From an uncultured Myxococcales bacterium (GTDB taxonomy: Bacteria > Myxococcota_A > UBA9042 > CAIXZC01): a DNA stretch of 64,000 nt. Positions 26,680 to 35,465 of this stretch are shown piece by piece; position 1 is the first letter of the stretch; each line of letters opens with the position of its first letter. The notes below the pieces were generated by a model. The model did not search any database, was not told where the DNA came from, and saw nothing but the letters and a program-made list of their open reading frames with translations. The translations under genes and the position numbers were made by a program. The stretch is from positions 1 through 64,000 of the forward strand of contig CAITUV010000086.1 in assembly GCA_903895725.1 (NCBI GenBank), given 5' to 3'.

Positions 26680-27984
26680 ATGAAGATACGGATCCCGAAG
26701 TGGCTGCTGCCGATGTTGTTCTCCCTTCTCGGGTGCGGGGACGGCTCGTCCTCGAACGACCCGAGCGAGGAGCTGGTTTTCAACGACTACGACTGGGCGA
26801 TCCAGTTCGGAACGACCGAGCCGGAGTGGATCTCCGGCTTCGCTCTCGGACCGGATGACCGGGTCTACGTGGCGGGCTCGACCGGTGGAGCCTTCCCGTC
26901 GCAGGAGAAATCCACCGTCCAGGATATCTTCGTGACGGCCTGGGAGCCAGACGGAACCGCCTCGTGGGTGCTCCAGTGGGGCCTGACACAGATGACGTCG
27001 TCCGAGCCGCGCTCGATGGTGTATGCCCACGGACAGCTCTACGTGCTGGCACTCGCTGACACCCTCGTAGGGAATGAGCCCCCCTTGGCCATCCAGAAGG
27101 TGTCGACCGACGGCACACTGGGCGAGGTCGTCCATTTCCCCATGCCGGTCCACACGTCCCCCGTGTACGCCGACCCGGCCAATGCGGTGCAGGACATCGC
27201 CGTGGCGGACGACGGGGACATATTCTATGCCGGGACCGTGCGCGAGATCGGAGCGGCCGCCGAGGCAGCGAAGGACTTGGCCTGGGTCGGGCGCATGGGC
27301 CCGTCGGGTGAGCTTTCCTGGGACCAGCTGCTCGGTGCCGGGCAGACCCACGTGTTCGGCCTGGCGCTGTCCGCCGAGCGCCTTGCGGTCTGCGGGAGAA
27401 CCAACGGAGCGTTCCCCGGAACTGACTTCAGCAAGGTCAGGGCCTACGACGCGTTCGTCCTGTTGTTCGATCTGGATGGCAATCTTCTCTGGGCAGAAGA
27501 ATTCGGAGCGCCGCTTTCGGACCTGCCTCCCAGCGAGACCGCCCTCCACGTGGCATTCGCACCCGATGGCAGCGTCTACGCCGGGGGGTTTCTCAGCGAT
27601 GGGGCTGCCTTCTACGAGGGGGCGGAGGGAGACGGCTGGATCGCCTTGATCGAGCCCGACGGCACCCTGGACTGGGTCCGACAGTTCCAGGTCGGTGACG
27701 GCCAGCCGTGGGCTGAGCAATTGCTGATCGATGACAACGGGGACGTGCTTGTGGGGGGCACGTTCGGAATCGGCGGAATGGAATCCGACGCGTTCGTCGC
27801 CCGGTTCAGTCCCGAAGGGGAGCTGCTCGACGCGCGAGGCATCGGGGTCGGAAGCAGCAACGAGTTTTTCGCCGGTATGGCACTCGACTCGAAGGGCCGG
27901 CTGGTCGTGGCGGGGAACACCGATTTCGGCCTGCCGGAGCTCACGGCGTTCGGATTCAAGGACTTCTTCGTGGTTCGCTATTGA
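26680..27984 (+). CDS. Beta-propeller (SBBP-repeat-like) lipoprotein
   Basis: Lipoprotein of 434 residues. Signal MKIRIPKWLLPMLFSLLGC ends in lipobox LLGC. The mature part contains repeated blades of about 55 residues of the type GFALGPDDRVYVAGSTGGAF followed by IFVTAWEPDGTASWVLQWG. Later blades are DIAVADDGDIFYAGTVREIG, LALSAERLAVCGRTNGAF, VAFAPDGSVYAGGFLSDGA and GMALDSKGRLVVAGNTDFG. This matches SBBP-type propeller repeats and would make a single six- or seven-bladed propeller. There are no Cys-rich modules, unlike the neighbours. The function is unknown, and binding or display on the surface is likely. Confidence 0.8.
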   Translation: MKIRIPKWLLPMLFSLLGCGDGSSSNDPSEELVFNDYDWAIQFGTTEPEWISGFALGPDDRVYVAGSTGGAFPSQEKSTVQDIFVTAWEPDGTASWVLQWGLTQMTSSEPRSMVYAHGQLYVLALADTLVGNEPPLAIQKVSTDGTLGEVVHFPMPVHTSPVYADPANAVQDIAVADDGDIFYAGTVREIGAAAEAAKDLAWVGRMGPSGELSWDQLLGAGQTHVFGLALSAERLAVCGRTNGAFPGTDFSKVRAYDAFVLLFDLDGNLLWAEEFGAPLSDLPPSETALHVAFAPDGSVYAGGFLSDGAAFYEGAEGDGWIALIEPDGTLDWVRQFQVGDGQPWAEQLLIDDNGDVLVGGTFGIGGMESDAFVARFSPEGELLDARGIGVGSSNEFFAGMALDSKGRLVVAGNTDFGLPELTAFGFKDFFVVRY

Positions 27985-28000
27985 CGCAGTCCGCCCGCCC

Positions 28001-30160
28001 CTACTCGCACTGGGCCGCACACGACGCGCCCCAGAGCCCCAGGTCCTCACAGGAAAGGTCGCCCTGGTAGTTGGCTTCCACGCCGCATGCAAGGGCGCAG
28101 TTGGGATCCAGCGTCGGGTCGTCCCAGAAGGGGGCGCACGCCGTGTCGCAGGGATCGAGGCACGCAAGCGTCCCGCCCAGGTAGCAGTTCAGGTAGCAGC
28201 AGTCAAACGGATTCCCGTCACACGTCCCGCAGGTGCAGTCCGACAGGCAGGTTTCCCCCCCGCAGGCATCTTCGGGTGGATCGCAGCTCTCGTCTCCCTC
28301 CATCTTCCCGTTGCCGCAGGTCATGCACACGGAGCAGTCCGAGGAACAGACCTCGCCAGCCTCGGCCTTGCAGCCCAGCTCAGCGTCACAGGTCTCTCCC
28401 GCATCGAGCTGCCCGTTCCCGCAAGGCGACGCACACGCGCACTGGACGCACGACTGCCCCTTGGGGCAACTTGCCGACGTGCCGTCGCAGTAGCCTTCCG
28501 GCAGCGGCAGCGGGGTCATCTGCCCTTCGCAGCACCGACACGGCTTGGAACGGACCGCCGACGAATGCTTGTTCAACACCGGAGCGGTGACCGTGACCGG
28601 CTTGCCTGCTTCATCAACGGTCGTGACGCTGCCTCCGGTCACGTACGGATCCTCCTTGGCGAGGCAGTCGCCAGCCCGCATGAGGAGCTCCTCCTGGACG
28701 TTCTGACCTCCCAGCGGATCGGCCGCCGCGAACTTCTTCTTGAGCTCATCCATGCACTTGAGAAAGGTCTCCAGCGTGGAGGAGCCCCCTTGCGGTGTCT
28801 TCTTGTAGTAGGCGGGTCGGTCCGACGTAGCGGACGTGAAGATCTGGAATACCGAGCCGGTCTTCTCCAGCCAGCTCGTCATGCCGCCCGAGAAGCATGT
28901 ATCCATGAATACCGTCACGTTGCAGGACTGCAGCATGTCGATGGCGGATTCCAGGTAGGTCTCCGTGAGGCTCTCGCCTCCCACCTGGACGAGGTAGTGG
29001 TAGTCGGCTTCCTCCGCAGGCGTGACCTTGTGGTCCTGGATGCCTTCCTTAAAGCAGTACATGCAGTTGGCCGGCTTGCGAGGGTCCGGGCACACCACGT
29101 CGAACGACGACGCATCGTTGCCGTGTTCTTCGAGATACCAGTCCGCCTTCTCCTTGGCCACCGACACACAATCGCCGCAGGTCACGACTCCGTCCTGGTG
29201 AACCGCACAGATCCGTTCGTTGCCGGCCGGGTCGGTCAGGACCACGTACCGCAGCCCGTGCGCGGAGAAGTAGAGGAAGAAGTGGTCGCAACAGTCCCCC
29301 GCCTGGTTCCCGAAGTACTGATCGAGGTCGTTGTAAGTCGAGACCTTGGTCACGTCCCAGACCGGCTGCTCCTTGCCCGGCTGCTTGATTCCAGCAAGCG
29401 CATTTCCCATGGCCTCGACGTCCTTCTTGATGACGTCGGCATCCTTGCCGCCGCCGTCGATAAGCAGGGCCTTGTACGAGGGCTTCTTGCCCCCCTGGCA
29501 CGGAGTCTGCTCCCAGGAGTAGGGCGTGTACGGAGCATCGGGAAGGACCGGGCCTGCGTCGAGCGGTGCGGACCACTGCTCCATGGCTCCCGTGGCCGTG
29601 CTCGTGTCCACCAGCACCATGCCGTCGTCCTCGCCCGACTGGAAGAGCGGCGCTCCGTCGAGCTCGGGCCAGAAGGCGTGGTGGGTGACCAGCGGGACCC
29701 CGTCTTCCACTCCGACGTAGACGAACCGGTTGTCGTGACCGAAGCGGGCGTCCGGCGCGTCGTCGATCCAGAAGAACCAGCTCTCCCGCTCCGTGACCAG
29801 GTCCTGGCTGCCGAGCAGGTCGGTCACTGTGACTCCCGGCTCCAGCGGCTCGGCCAGCCCGTATACGACCACGGGGTGCACGGCCTCGTCCGTGGCAAGG
29901 ACCTGGTCGACGACCACGGCCAGCGCCGCCTCCAGAGTGGGCACCGGGTGTGCCTCGACCGGAATGTCCGGCTTGGGGGATGCAACCTCGACCTCCGCTT
30001 CCGGTGCCGAAACGTCGACGTCCGACCGTGGGGCGGAGAGCTCGGTTGCGCCCGCATCGCCCGGCACATCGGAGGTCTTGCTGGAGCCCGATGTGCCTCC
30101 GCACGCGGACACGGAAAACGCTGCCAGGACCAGGAGCATGGACACGCTCAAACGTTTCAT
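28001..30160 (-). CDS. Caspase-like (C14/orthocaspase-type) surface lipoprotein
   Basis: Lipoprotein of 719 residues with a caspase-hemoglobinase fold signature. ATG 30160 has GAGGGAGGG upstream and the lipobox is SVSAC. A Glu/Asp/Ala-rich linker precedes the catalytic domain (about 225-480). That domain opens KALLIDGGGKDADVIKKDVE, has the catalytic His in FFLYFSAHGLRYVVL (near 300) and the catalytic Cys in VTVFMDTCFSGGMTSW (near 423). About 120 residues lie between His and Cys, which is a long insert containing extra Cys pairs. The C-terminus has Cys-rich modules such as CGNGQLDAGETCDAELGC. The gene follows the HExxH lipoprotein gene by 11 bases in one operon. The target and the requirement for activation are unknown. 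Confidence 0.78.
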   Translation of the reverse strand: MKRLSVSMLLVLAAFSVSACGGTSGSSKTSDVPGDAGATELSAPRSDVDVSAPEAEVEVASPKPDIPVEAHPVPTLEAALAVVVDQVLATDEAVHPVVVYGLAEPLEPGVTVTDLLGSQDLVTERESWFFWIDDAPDARFGHDNRFVYVGVEDGVPLVTHHAFWPELDGAPLFQSGEDDGMVLVDTSTATGAMEQWSAPLDAGPVLPDAPYTPYSWEQTPCQGGKKPSYKALLIDGGGKDADVIKKDVEAMGNALAGIKQPGKEQPVWDVTKVSTYNDLDQYFGNQAGDCCDHFFLYFSAHGLRYVVLTDPAGNERICAVHQDGVVTCGDCVSVAKEKADWYLEEHGNDASSFDVVCPDPRKPANCMYCFKEGIQDHKVTPAEEADYHYLVQVGGESLTETYLESAIDMLQSCNVTVFMDTCFSGGMTSWLEKTGSVFQIFTSATSDRPAYYKKTPQGGSSTLETFLKCMDELKKKFAAADPLGGQNVQEELLMRAGDCLAKEDPYVTGGSVTTVDEAGKPVTVTAPVLNKHSSAVRSKPCRCCEGQMTPLPLPEGYCDGTSASCPKGQSCVQCACASPCGNGQLDAGETCDAELGCKAEAGEVCSSDCSVCMTCGNGKMEGDESCDPPEDACGGETCLSDCTCGTCDGNPFDCCYLNCYLGGTLACLDPCDTACAPFWDDPTLDPNCALACGVEANYQGDLSCEDLGLWGASCAAQCE

Positions 30161-30171
30161 GGAACCCTCCC

Positions 30172-33100
30172 TCAAAGCGAGACACACTCGCCGGCTTTGC
30201 ACGTCTCGTTCAAACCGCACGCGGCAAGACAGGCACCGCAGTGCTGCGAATTCGACAGAACGTCAACGCAGATGTCAGTCACGCCGGACCAGGGCGACGA
30301 CATGCCGCAACATGCAGTACCCTCCGGGCAGCTCTTTCCGCACATGCCGCAGAACGCGTCGTTGTACGTGTTCAGCTGGCAGCTTCCCTCGCAACAGCTC
30401 TCGTTGTAGGCGCAGCCGCCATAGGGTGCTTTGCAGCCGACGACATCGGCAGAGGGCCAGCAGAACCCCAGCGCACAGGTCTCGCCCGCGGCACAGGCCT
30501 TGTTGCACGCGCCGCAATGCTGCTCGTCGAAGTTGAAGTCGGACATGCAGATGCCCCCGCAGCAGAACTCCTGCTCCTTGCAGGGGCCGTTGCACCCGCA
30601 CAGCGAGTTGTCCTCGGGGTAGGCACAGAGGTAGCCGCACTCGATGCCGCCGTCGCACTGGGGGGGAGGAGGCTCGGTGCCGGTCTGCCAGCACCCGGCC
30701 CCTCCTCCGACGCACGTGTGGGTCTGCGGGCAGGGAAGGCCGCATCCCTGGCAGTGCTCCTCTTCCCACCAAGGGTTTGCACAGGTCCCGCCGCAGCAGG
30801 TGGCACCGGGCCCGGTGCAGTGGTTGCCGCATGCGCCGCAGTGATCCGGGTTGGTCTCTGGATCGACGCAGAAGCCGTCACAGCAGATGCCGCCGGAAAT
30901 CGTGCAGTCGGCGCAGGACACGCCGCAGTGCTCGTTGTCGTAGGCGGTGTTGAGCTTCTTCCACGTGCCGCCGACGCTGCAGTACTGCTCGCACACGGGT
31001 CCGCACCAGGTGTTGAGCGCCCACCGCCGCTCCCGTTTGCAGAGGTCGTTCCACTTGGTGGTATCCGCATCGGGGCCGCAGCAGTGCTCGGTCATGATGT
31101 CCGTCGGGTCCTCGGAAAGGACCACCGGCGCAGCCGCGCACACTCCGCCGCAGCAGGTCCCTGCCACCCCCTGGCACCTGTTCCCGCAGCAACCGCAGTT
31201 GCCGTTGTGGGTATCCAGATCCACGCACTCACCGGGGCAGCTTTCGAGGTGTGCACAATCCCATCTGCGGCAGCACGTAGTTCCCTCGGGGCAGCCTGCA
31301 GGGCAGACAGCCACGGGGCCGCACGCGTCGCCGGCGGTGACCAGGAAGGTCTGCTCCGAGCCGACCGGCCGACCCAGGAAGTCGAATGCGGCGGCCTTCA
31401 CCGCGACAGAGCCCGGTATCGAACCGAGCTTCACATAGGCCGAAGCCGTGCCGACGGTTCCTGCCGTGTGAACGGTGCTGGTCTTCTCTGGAGCCACGCT
31501 TGCCCCCGATTCTTCGGAGACCGAGAAGCGGACCTCGATGCCCCCCATCGGCCTTCCCGAGGCGCTCTTGACCTGCACTACCAGGGGCTGTTCCAGTTGT
31601 CGTCCGGCCGCGGCGGCTTGCCCGTCCCCTGACACCTTGACCAGCACTGCGGGCATCAGGCGCCACTCGGCAACCACGGAGGCGCTTGCGTCCGCGACCG
31701 GATTGGCATTGGCGATGATCACGACCTTGGACTTCGCCCCGGTGTCTCCGGACTCGGACCACGCCGTGAAGTCCATCTCGGCCGGCTCGCCGAGCCAGTC
31801 GGCCTGCACGAGAGGCTCAACGGCGCCGGAATCGAAGACGCGGACCGAGGGCGTCGGAACCCCGCTCTCCACCCGAACCGTGAGGTGCGTCGCCTCGTCC
31901 GCTGCGGTGTCATTGACCAGGTCGAGCCGCACAGCGGTCAGTCCCCCAAGGACCCCCTTGGGCTTCCACACGAGAGGCTCCGACGAGTCGGGCCCGTCCC
32001 CGAGCTCGACCCGATAGAAAGCGTTTCCGGCCTGCTTGTGCTTCGGATGCCCGTCGTCAGGGGACACGACGAACTCAAACGGGCTCCCGAGTCGGGACTC
32101 GTGCCAGAGGTCCGCAGACAGCGGGTCGCCGTCAAGTGACCGGTCCTCGGACGTCGTCGCACCGAGCACGTCCGCAGTCGAATCCTGGCGCGCAAACCCC
32201 TTGGCGTACAGGTACTGCATGGAAAAATCGGCCCAGTGCAGCCCGTCCGCAGCGAGGGAATCGAAGACGTTCTCGGCCAGGTCTTCGTTCTTCCAGCCGG
32301 CCGCATCCAGGAGGATCTCCCGTACGCCCTCCCGGCCGACCTTGTCCTCCACCCAGAGCCAGAGGGGGAAGCCCGCATACTCGTCCCATGGCTCGCTCTG
32401 TACCGTCAGCGGCCGGAACGTCCGGTCCGAGAACACGAACTTCGGGTACCAGCCGTCATACACCTGGTCCTGGGCCCAGTAGGCCGTGCTCTCGATCCAC
32501 CAGCGGTGCATCGCCATCTTCTGAAATACGGGGGAGGCCGTGCCCGCTTCCATGGTCTGGCTGAGGTAGATGTACTGAATCTGGTGGTAGAGCTCGTGGG
32601 CAACCGCCACTTCCAGGTCTGCCGGGACCGGGGCCGAGGCATCGAAGGCCTCCAGGTCGAACTGGAGGCCTATCCACGGATCGCCGTGCTCATCCTGGCC
32701 CGCGGGCGTGAATCCCCCGAGGTTCTTGGCCCCGGACTCGGGATCGACGGCCATGGGGCGCACTGCCACATGGATCGGCAACCACATGGCGGCCTGTTTG
32801 TCGGTCAGGGCGTAGCCCATCCCCTCGGCAGACGTCAGGTAGTCATAGGAATCCTTTAGCGCGCTCTGGAAGCGGGGCATCAGCGTCTCGTACCCCGGCA
32901 GGGCTTTCTGGTCCGCTGTGATGAACCCATCGAACGGACCCTCGATCGTCAGGTCGTCGGCCGGTCGCTCGCGGGACGGCACGGCGAACCGTTCCAGCGG
33001 TGCGGAGGCCAGAACCGCCGTGAACCTGGCGTGCTCGTCCCCTCGCAGCGCGACAGTCCCCGAAATCCGTACCTGGGATCCGTCCCGTTCCGCCCTGGAC

Positions 33101-33579
33101 GGAAAGGCCTCGTAACGCGGGGCTCCACCCGGGCCTCGGTCGTCTTCATCGCCGTTGCAGCCGGCGAGCACGAGACGGTCGATCTCGTCGTCGGTCAACG
33201 AAGCACCGGCAACGAGCACCTCCAGGGTGACGCGTTTCTCGAGGATGGCGGGGACTGCGGCGAACACGTAGTCCGAGTCCAGCACACGCACGAAGGCCGG
33301 GGGTTTGCTGTCGTCCCCCGGTACCCCGTCGACCTTCGCCAGGGAAGCTGCCACGTCCTGGGTGGCCGCCCCTTCGGGCAGGCGGACCGTCGCCACACCG
33401 TCGTCGGAGGTGACGGTTCCGCCCCCCGGCCCCACGGGGAATCCCGGAACGTCCTGCGAGGCCACGTCACCGGCTTCGGAATCGCCGCGAGGTTCCGCAG
33501 GGGCGTTCGTGGAGCCGCCACCGGTAGAACAGGCCAGGCCCAGTGACAGGACTGCTGCCAGCGGAAACGACCATCGCAT
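30172..33579 (-). CDS. HExxH metallopeptidase-like lipoprotein with Ig-like and Cys-rich domains
   Basis: Lipoprotein of 1135 residues. ATG 33579 has GAGGTG upstream and the lipobox is LGLAC. A region near 60-200 looks like a beta domain that contains a Cys-bearing VLAGCNGDEDDRGPGG stretch. The putative zinc site VAVAHELYHQIQYIYLS lies near residue 328, with a possible third ligand in WWIESTAYWAQ. A bacterial Ig-like domain follows at about 680-770 (GRPMGGIEVRFSVSEESGAS). The last third is a series of Cys modules of the HCGACGNHC, CCGGTCANP and CGACNKACAAGETC types. The paired caspase-like gene downstream suggests that two surface peptidases are expressed together. The HExxH assignment is by motif only. 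Confidence 0.72.
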   Translation of the reverse strand: MRWSFPLAAVLSLGLACSTGGGSTNAPAEPRGDSEAGDVASQDVPGFPVGPGGGTVTSDDGVATVRLPEGAATQDVAASLAKVDGVPGDDSKPPAFVRVLDSDYVFAAVPAILEKRVTLEVLVAGASLTDDEIDRLVLAGCNGDEDDRGPGGAPRYEAFPSRAERDGSQVRISGTVALRGDEHARFTAVLASAPLERFAVPSRERPADDLTIEGPFDGFITADQKALPGYETLMPRFQSALKDSYDYLTSAEGMGYALTDKQAAMWLPIHVAVRPMAVDPESGAKNLGGFTPAGQDEHGDPWIGLQFDLEAFDASAPVPADLEVAVAHELYHQIQYIYLSQTMEAGTASPVFQKMAMHRWWIESTAYWAQDQVYDGWYPKFVFSDRTFRPLTVQSEPWDEYAGFPLWLWVEDKVGREGVREILLDAAGWKNEDLAENVFDSLAADGLHWADFSMQYLYAKGFARQDSTADVLGATTSEDRSLDGDPLSADLWHESRLGSPFEFVVSPDDGHPKHKQAGNAFYRVELGDGPDSSEPLVWKPKGVLGGLTAVRLDLVNDTAADEATHLTVRVESGVPTPSVRVFDSGAVEPLVQADWLGEPAEMDFTAWSESGDTGAKSKVVIIANANPVADASASVVAEWRLMPAVLVKVSGDGQAAAAGRQLEQPLVVQVKSASGRPMGGIEVRFSVSEESGASVAPEKTSTVHTAGTVGTASAYVKLGSIPGSVAVKAAAFDFLGRPVGSEQTFLVTAGDACGPVAVCPAGCPEGTTCCRRWDCAHLESCPGECVDLDTHNGNCGCCGNRCQGVAGTCCGGVCAAAPVVLSEDPTDIMTEHCCGPDADTTKWNDLCKRERRWALNTWCGPVCEQYCSVGGTWKKLNTAYDNEHCGVSCADCTISGGICCDGFCVDPETNPDHCGACGNHCTGPGATCCGGTCANPWWEEEHCQGCGLPCPQTHTCVGGGAGCWQTGTEPPPPQCDGGIECGYLCAYPEDNSLCGCNGPCKEQEFCCGGICMSDFNFDEQHCGACNKACAAGETCALGFCWPSADVVGCKAPYGGCAYNESCCEGSCQLNTYNDAFCGMCGKSCPEGTACCGMSSPWSGVTDICVDVLSNSQHCGACLAACGLNETCKAGECVSL

Positions 33580-33846
33580 CGTACACCTCGACCTTCATTT
33601 CGGAACACGGGCCATGGTCAAGCTACCGGCCCAGACGCACGACAGGCAAGGGTTTATGCACGCGGTCGGCCTGCCCGTAGGTTGCGTCGCACGAAGGGGC
33701 GCAATGCCGCGCACCTTCCTCGGCTTGCGTCCCCCCGCACGACATGACGCCGCCGTCATCGGTTCCGAGCTCCGCGACGATCGGGTCGAACGGCGCCAGG
33801 GCCCACACATGAGCCGGTGCTCCACCGGCAGGAGCCAATCCCTCGG
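33580..33846. other. Intergenic region between two minus-strand lipoprotein genes
   Basis: About 267 bases without a supported gene. On the minus strand TTGCCT (33649-33644) and TAGCTT (33625-33620), 18 bases apart, could drive the HExxH/caspase operon. I see no terminator and no repeat. Confidence 0.4.
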
Positions 33847-35343
33847 TCACTGCTCGATCAGGTAGCCAACCTCGCAGTCCAGAGTGGTCAGGGTGTGGAC
33901 TCCTGTTGTCGTGTCGGCCACGTCCGAGCAGATAAGGTCATCGGCATCGAGATCTTCGTCCCACACATTCACCGTGGGCGCCGGGTCGCCAGGGTCGAAT
34001 GTCGCGAGAGCGAGGTCCCCCGCAAACGAGATGATGCCGCAGGTGTCGTAGACCGTGTTCGTCTTCTTCCCCGACACTTCCACGTAGACGTCGGGCAGCT
34101 TGTAGGGGAAGGGATCCCAGTCCCCGCACTGCACCTTGACGGGGTTCTTCAGAGTCAGTCGGCGCAGACACCGCAGCTTGCCACACCCGAAGCTGCACGC
34201 ACCGGCCGACGTCCACTGGAGGCACTCCCCGACCTGAGCACAGGTGTACTCGATGCCAGCGCTGCACTGTGTTCCCCCCGGTTGCGGGCATGCCGGTCCC
34301 TGCGGGCACGAGCACGCGGCCCCTGGCGACGCACAGAGCTTCGGGGCAGCGCAATCCTCGTCCGCACAGCAGGTGCCTGTCGGGAGGCAGAGATTCTCCG
34401 TCGCACACCACCAGGTGTTCTCGGGGCACGCACATTTCCCCCCGACACACTGGCTCTGTGGGGCCGGGCAAGTTCCACACGAGCCCCCGCATCCGTCGTC
34501 TCCGCACACTTTCCCGTCGCAACCGGCAAAGGTGCAGGTGCCCTCGCTGCAAGCCTCGCCGCATCCGCACGGGCAGTCGCCCGGACAGGTCGAACAGTCC
34601 TCGACCAGCTCCGTGTCGCACGTGCCGTCACCGCACCAGGGCTGGTAGATGCAGAGACCCTCCTCGCAGACGAAGTGCGCCTCGCAACTGCCGCACTTGC
34701 CCCCACAACCGTCCTCGCCACAGTCCATTCCCTCACACAGCGGCAGGCAGAGACACGTGCCGTCGATGCACAGCTCTTGCGCCCCCTGGCACGTCCCGCA
34801 GCTCCCCCCGCATCCGTCGTCTCCGCACTCCTTCCCGTCACAGGACGGAAGGCACGTTTCGTCCGGTGTGTCGGACGAGGCCTCCGAGACAGCGTCCGAC
34901 AGCGCAGTGTCCGGGATTGCCGTATCCGAGACGCCATCCGGGGCAGCGGCATCCGAGACGCCATCCGGGGCAGCGGCATCCGAGACGCCATCCGGGGCAG
35001 CGGCATCCGAGACGTCATCCGGGGCGGCGGTATCCGAGACGTCAACCGGGGCGGCGGTATCCGAGACGTCAACCGGGGCAGCGGCATCCGGGCCGTCAAC
35101 CGGGGCGGCGGTATCCGAGACGTCAACCGGGGCCGCGTCCGTTGTCGACTCGGGTGACACATCTGCAAGCGGCCGGATCTGGTCCGCGTGCACATCCGCT
35201 GAACCGAGGTCGGCTGCGACCTCGGCGGGCACGTCTGCCGCAGAGTCACTTCCGGAGCTGGTGCCCTCGGAGGAAGGGCCGGAACACCCGGCAGCCGGGG
35301 CCTGCAACAACAGGAGAGCAACGACCGGGAACAGGATTCTCAT
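33847..35343 (-). CDS. Cys-rich lipoprotein with 9-residue repeat linker and possible C2-like C-terminal domain
   Basis: Lipoprotein of 498 residues. ATG 35343 is preferred because GAGGGTGG precedes it and the signal with lipobox AAGC follows. After an acidic stretch, about eight copies of a nine-residue unit (APVDVSDTA, later APDGVSDAA) form the linker. Modules of the CDGKECGDDGCGGSCGTC type follow, up to about residue 380. The final 100 residues include VQCGDWDPFPYKLPDVYVEV and TVNVWDEDLDADDLIC. This Asp-rich beta pattern could be a C2-like, calcium-binding fold, but I cannot confirm it. A surface role is inferred from the lipobox and disulfide-rich style. Confidence 0.75.
   Translation of the reverse strand: MRILFPVVALLLLQAPAAGCSGPSSEGTSSGSDSAADVPAEVAADLGSADVHADQIRPLADVSPESTTDAAPVDVSDTAAPVDGPDAAAPVDVSDTAAPVDVSDTAAPDDVSDAAAPDGVSDAAAPDGVSDAAAPDGVSDTAIPDTALSDAVSEASSDTPDETCLPSCDGKECGDDGCGGSCGTCQGAQELCIDGTCLCLPLCEGMDCGEDGCGGKCGSCEAHFVCEEGLCIYQPWCGDGTCDTELVEDCSTCPGDCPCGCGEACSEGTCTFAGCDGKVCGDDGCGGSCGTCPAPQSQCVGGKCACPENTWWCATENLCLPTGTCCADEDCAAPKLCASPGAACSCPQGPACPQPGGTQCSAGIEYTCAQVGECLQWTSAGACSFGCGKLRCLRRLTLKNPVKVQCGDWDPFPYKLPDVYVEVSGKKTNTVYDTCGIISFAGDLALATFDPGDPAPTVNVWDEDLDADDLICSDVADTTTGVHTLTTLDCEVGYLIEQ
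34921..35137 (-). repeat. 27-bp in-frame tandem repeat, about eight copies
   Basis: Encodes the nine-residue unit APxDVSDTA of the lipoprotein linker. Three central copies are identical at the DNA level, so the length is likely to vary between strains. Confidence 0.85.
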
Positions 35344-35465
35344 CGCACCACCCTCACCCGGCGCCGCTCGCGTACCCATCATCAGGCGCAGATACGTCGG
35401 CGCCACTGCACCTTCACGGCACGAAGAACATTACACGAGCGGGGGCGGGCGAGCAACCGCCGCTC

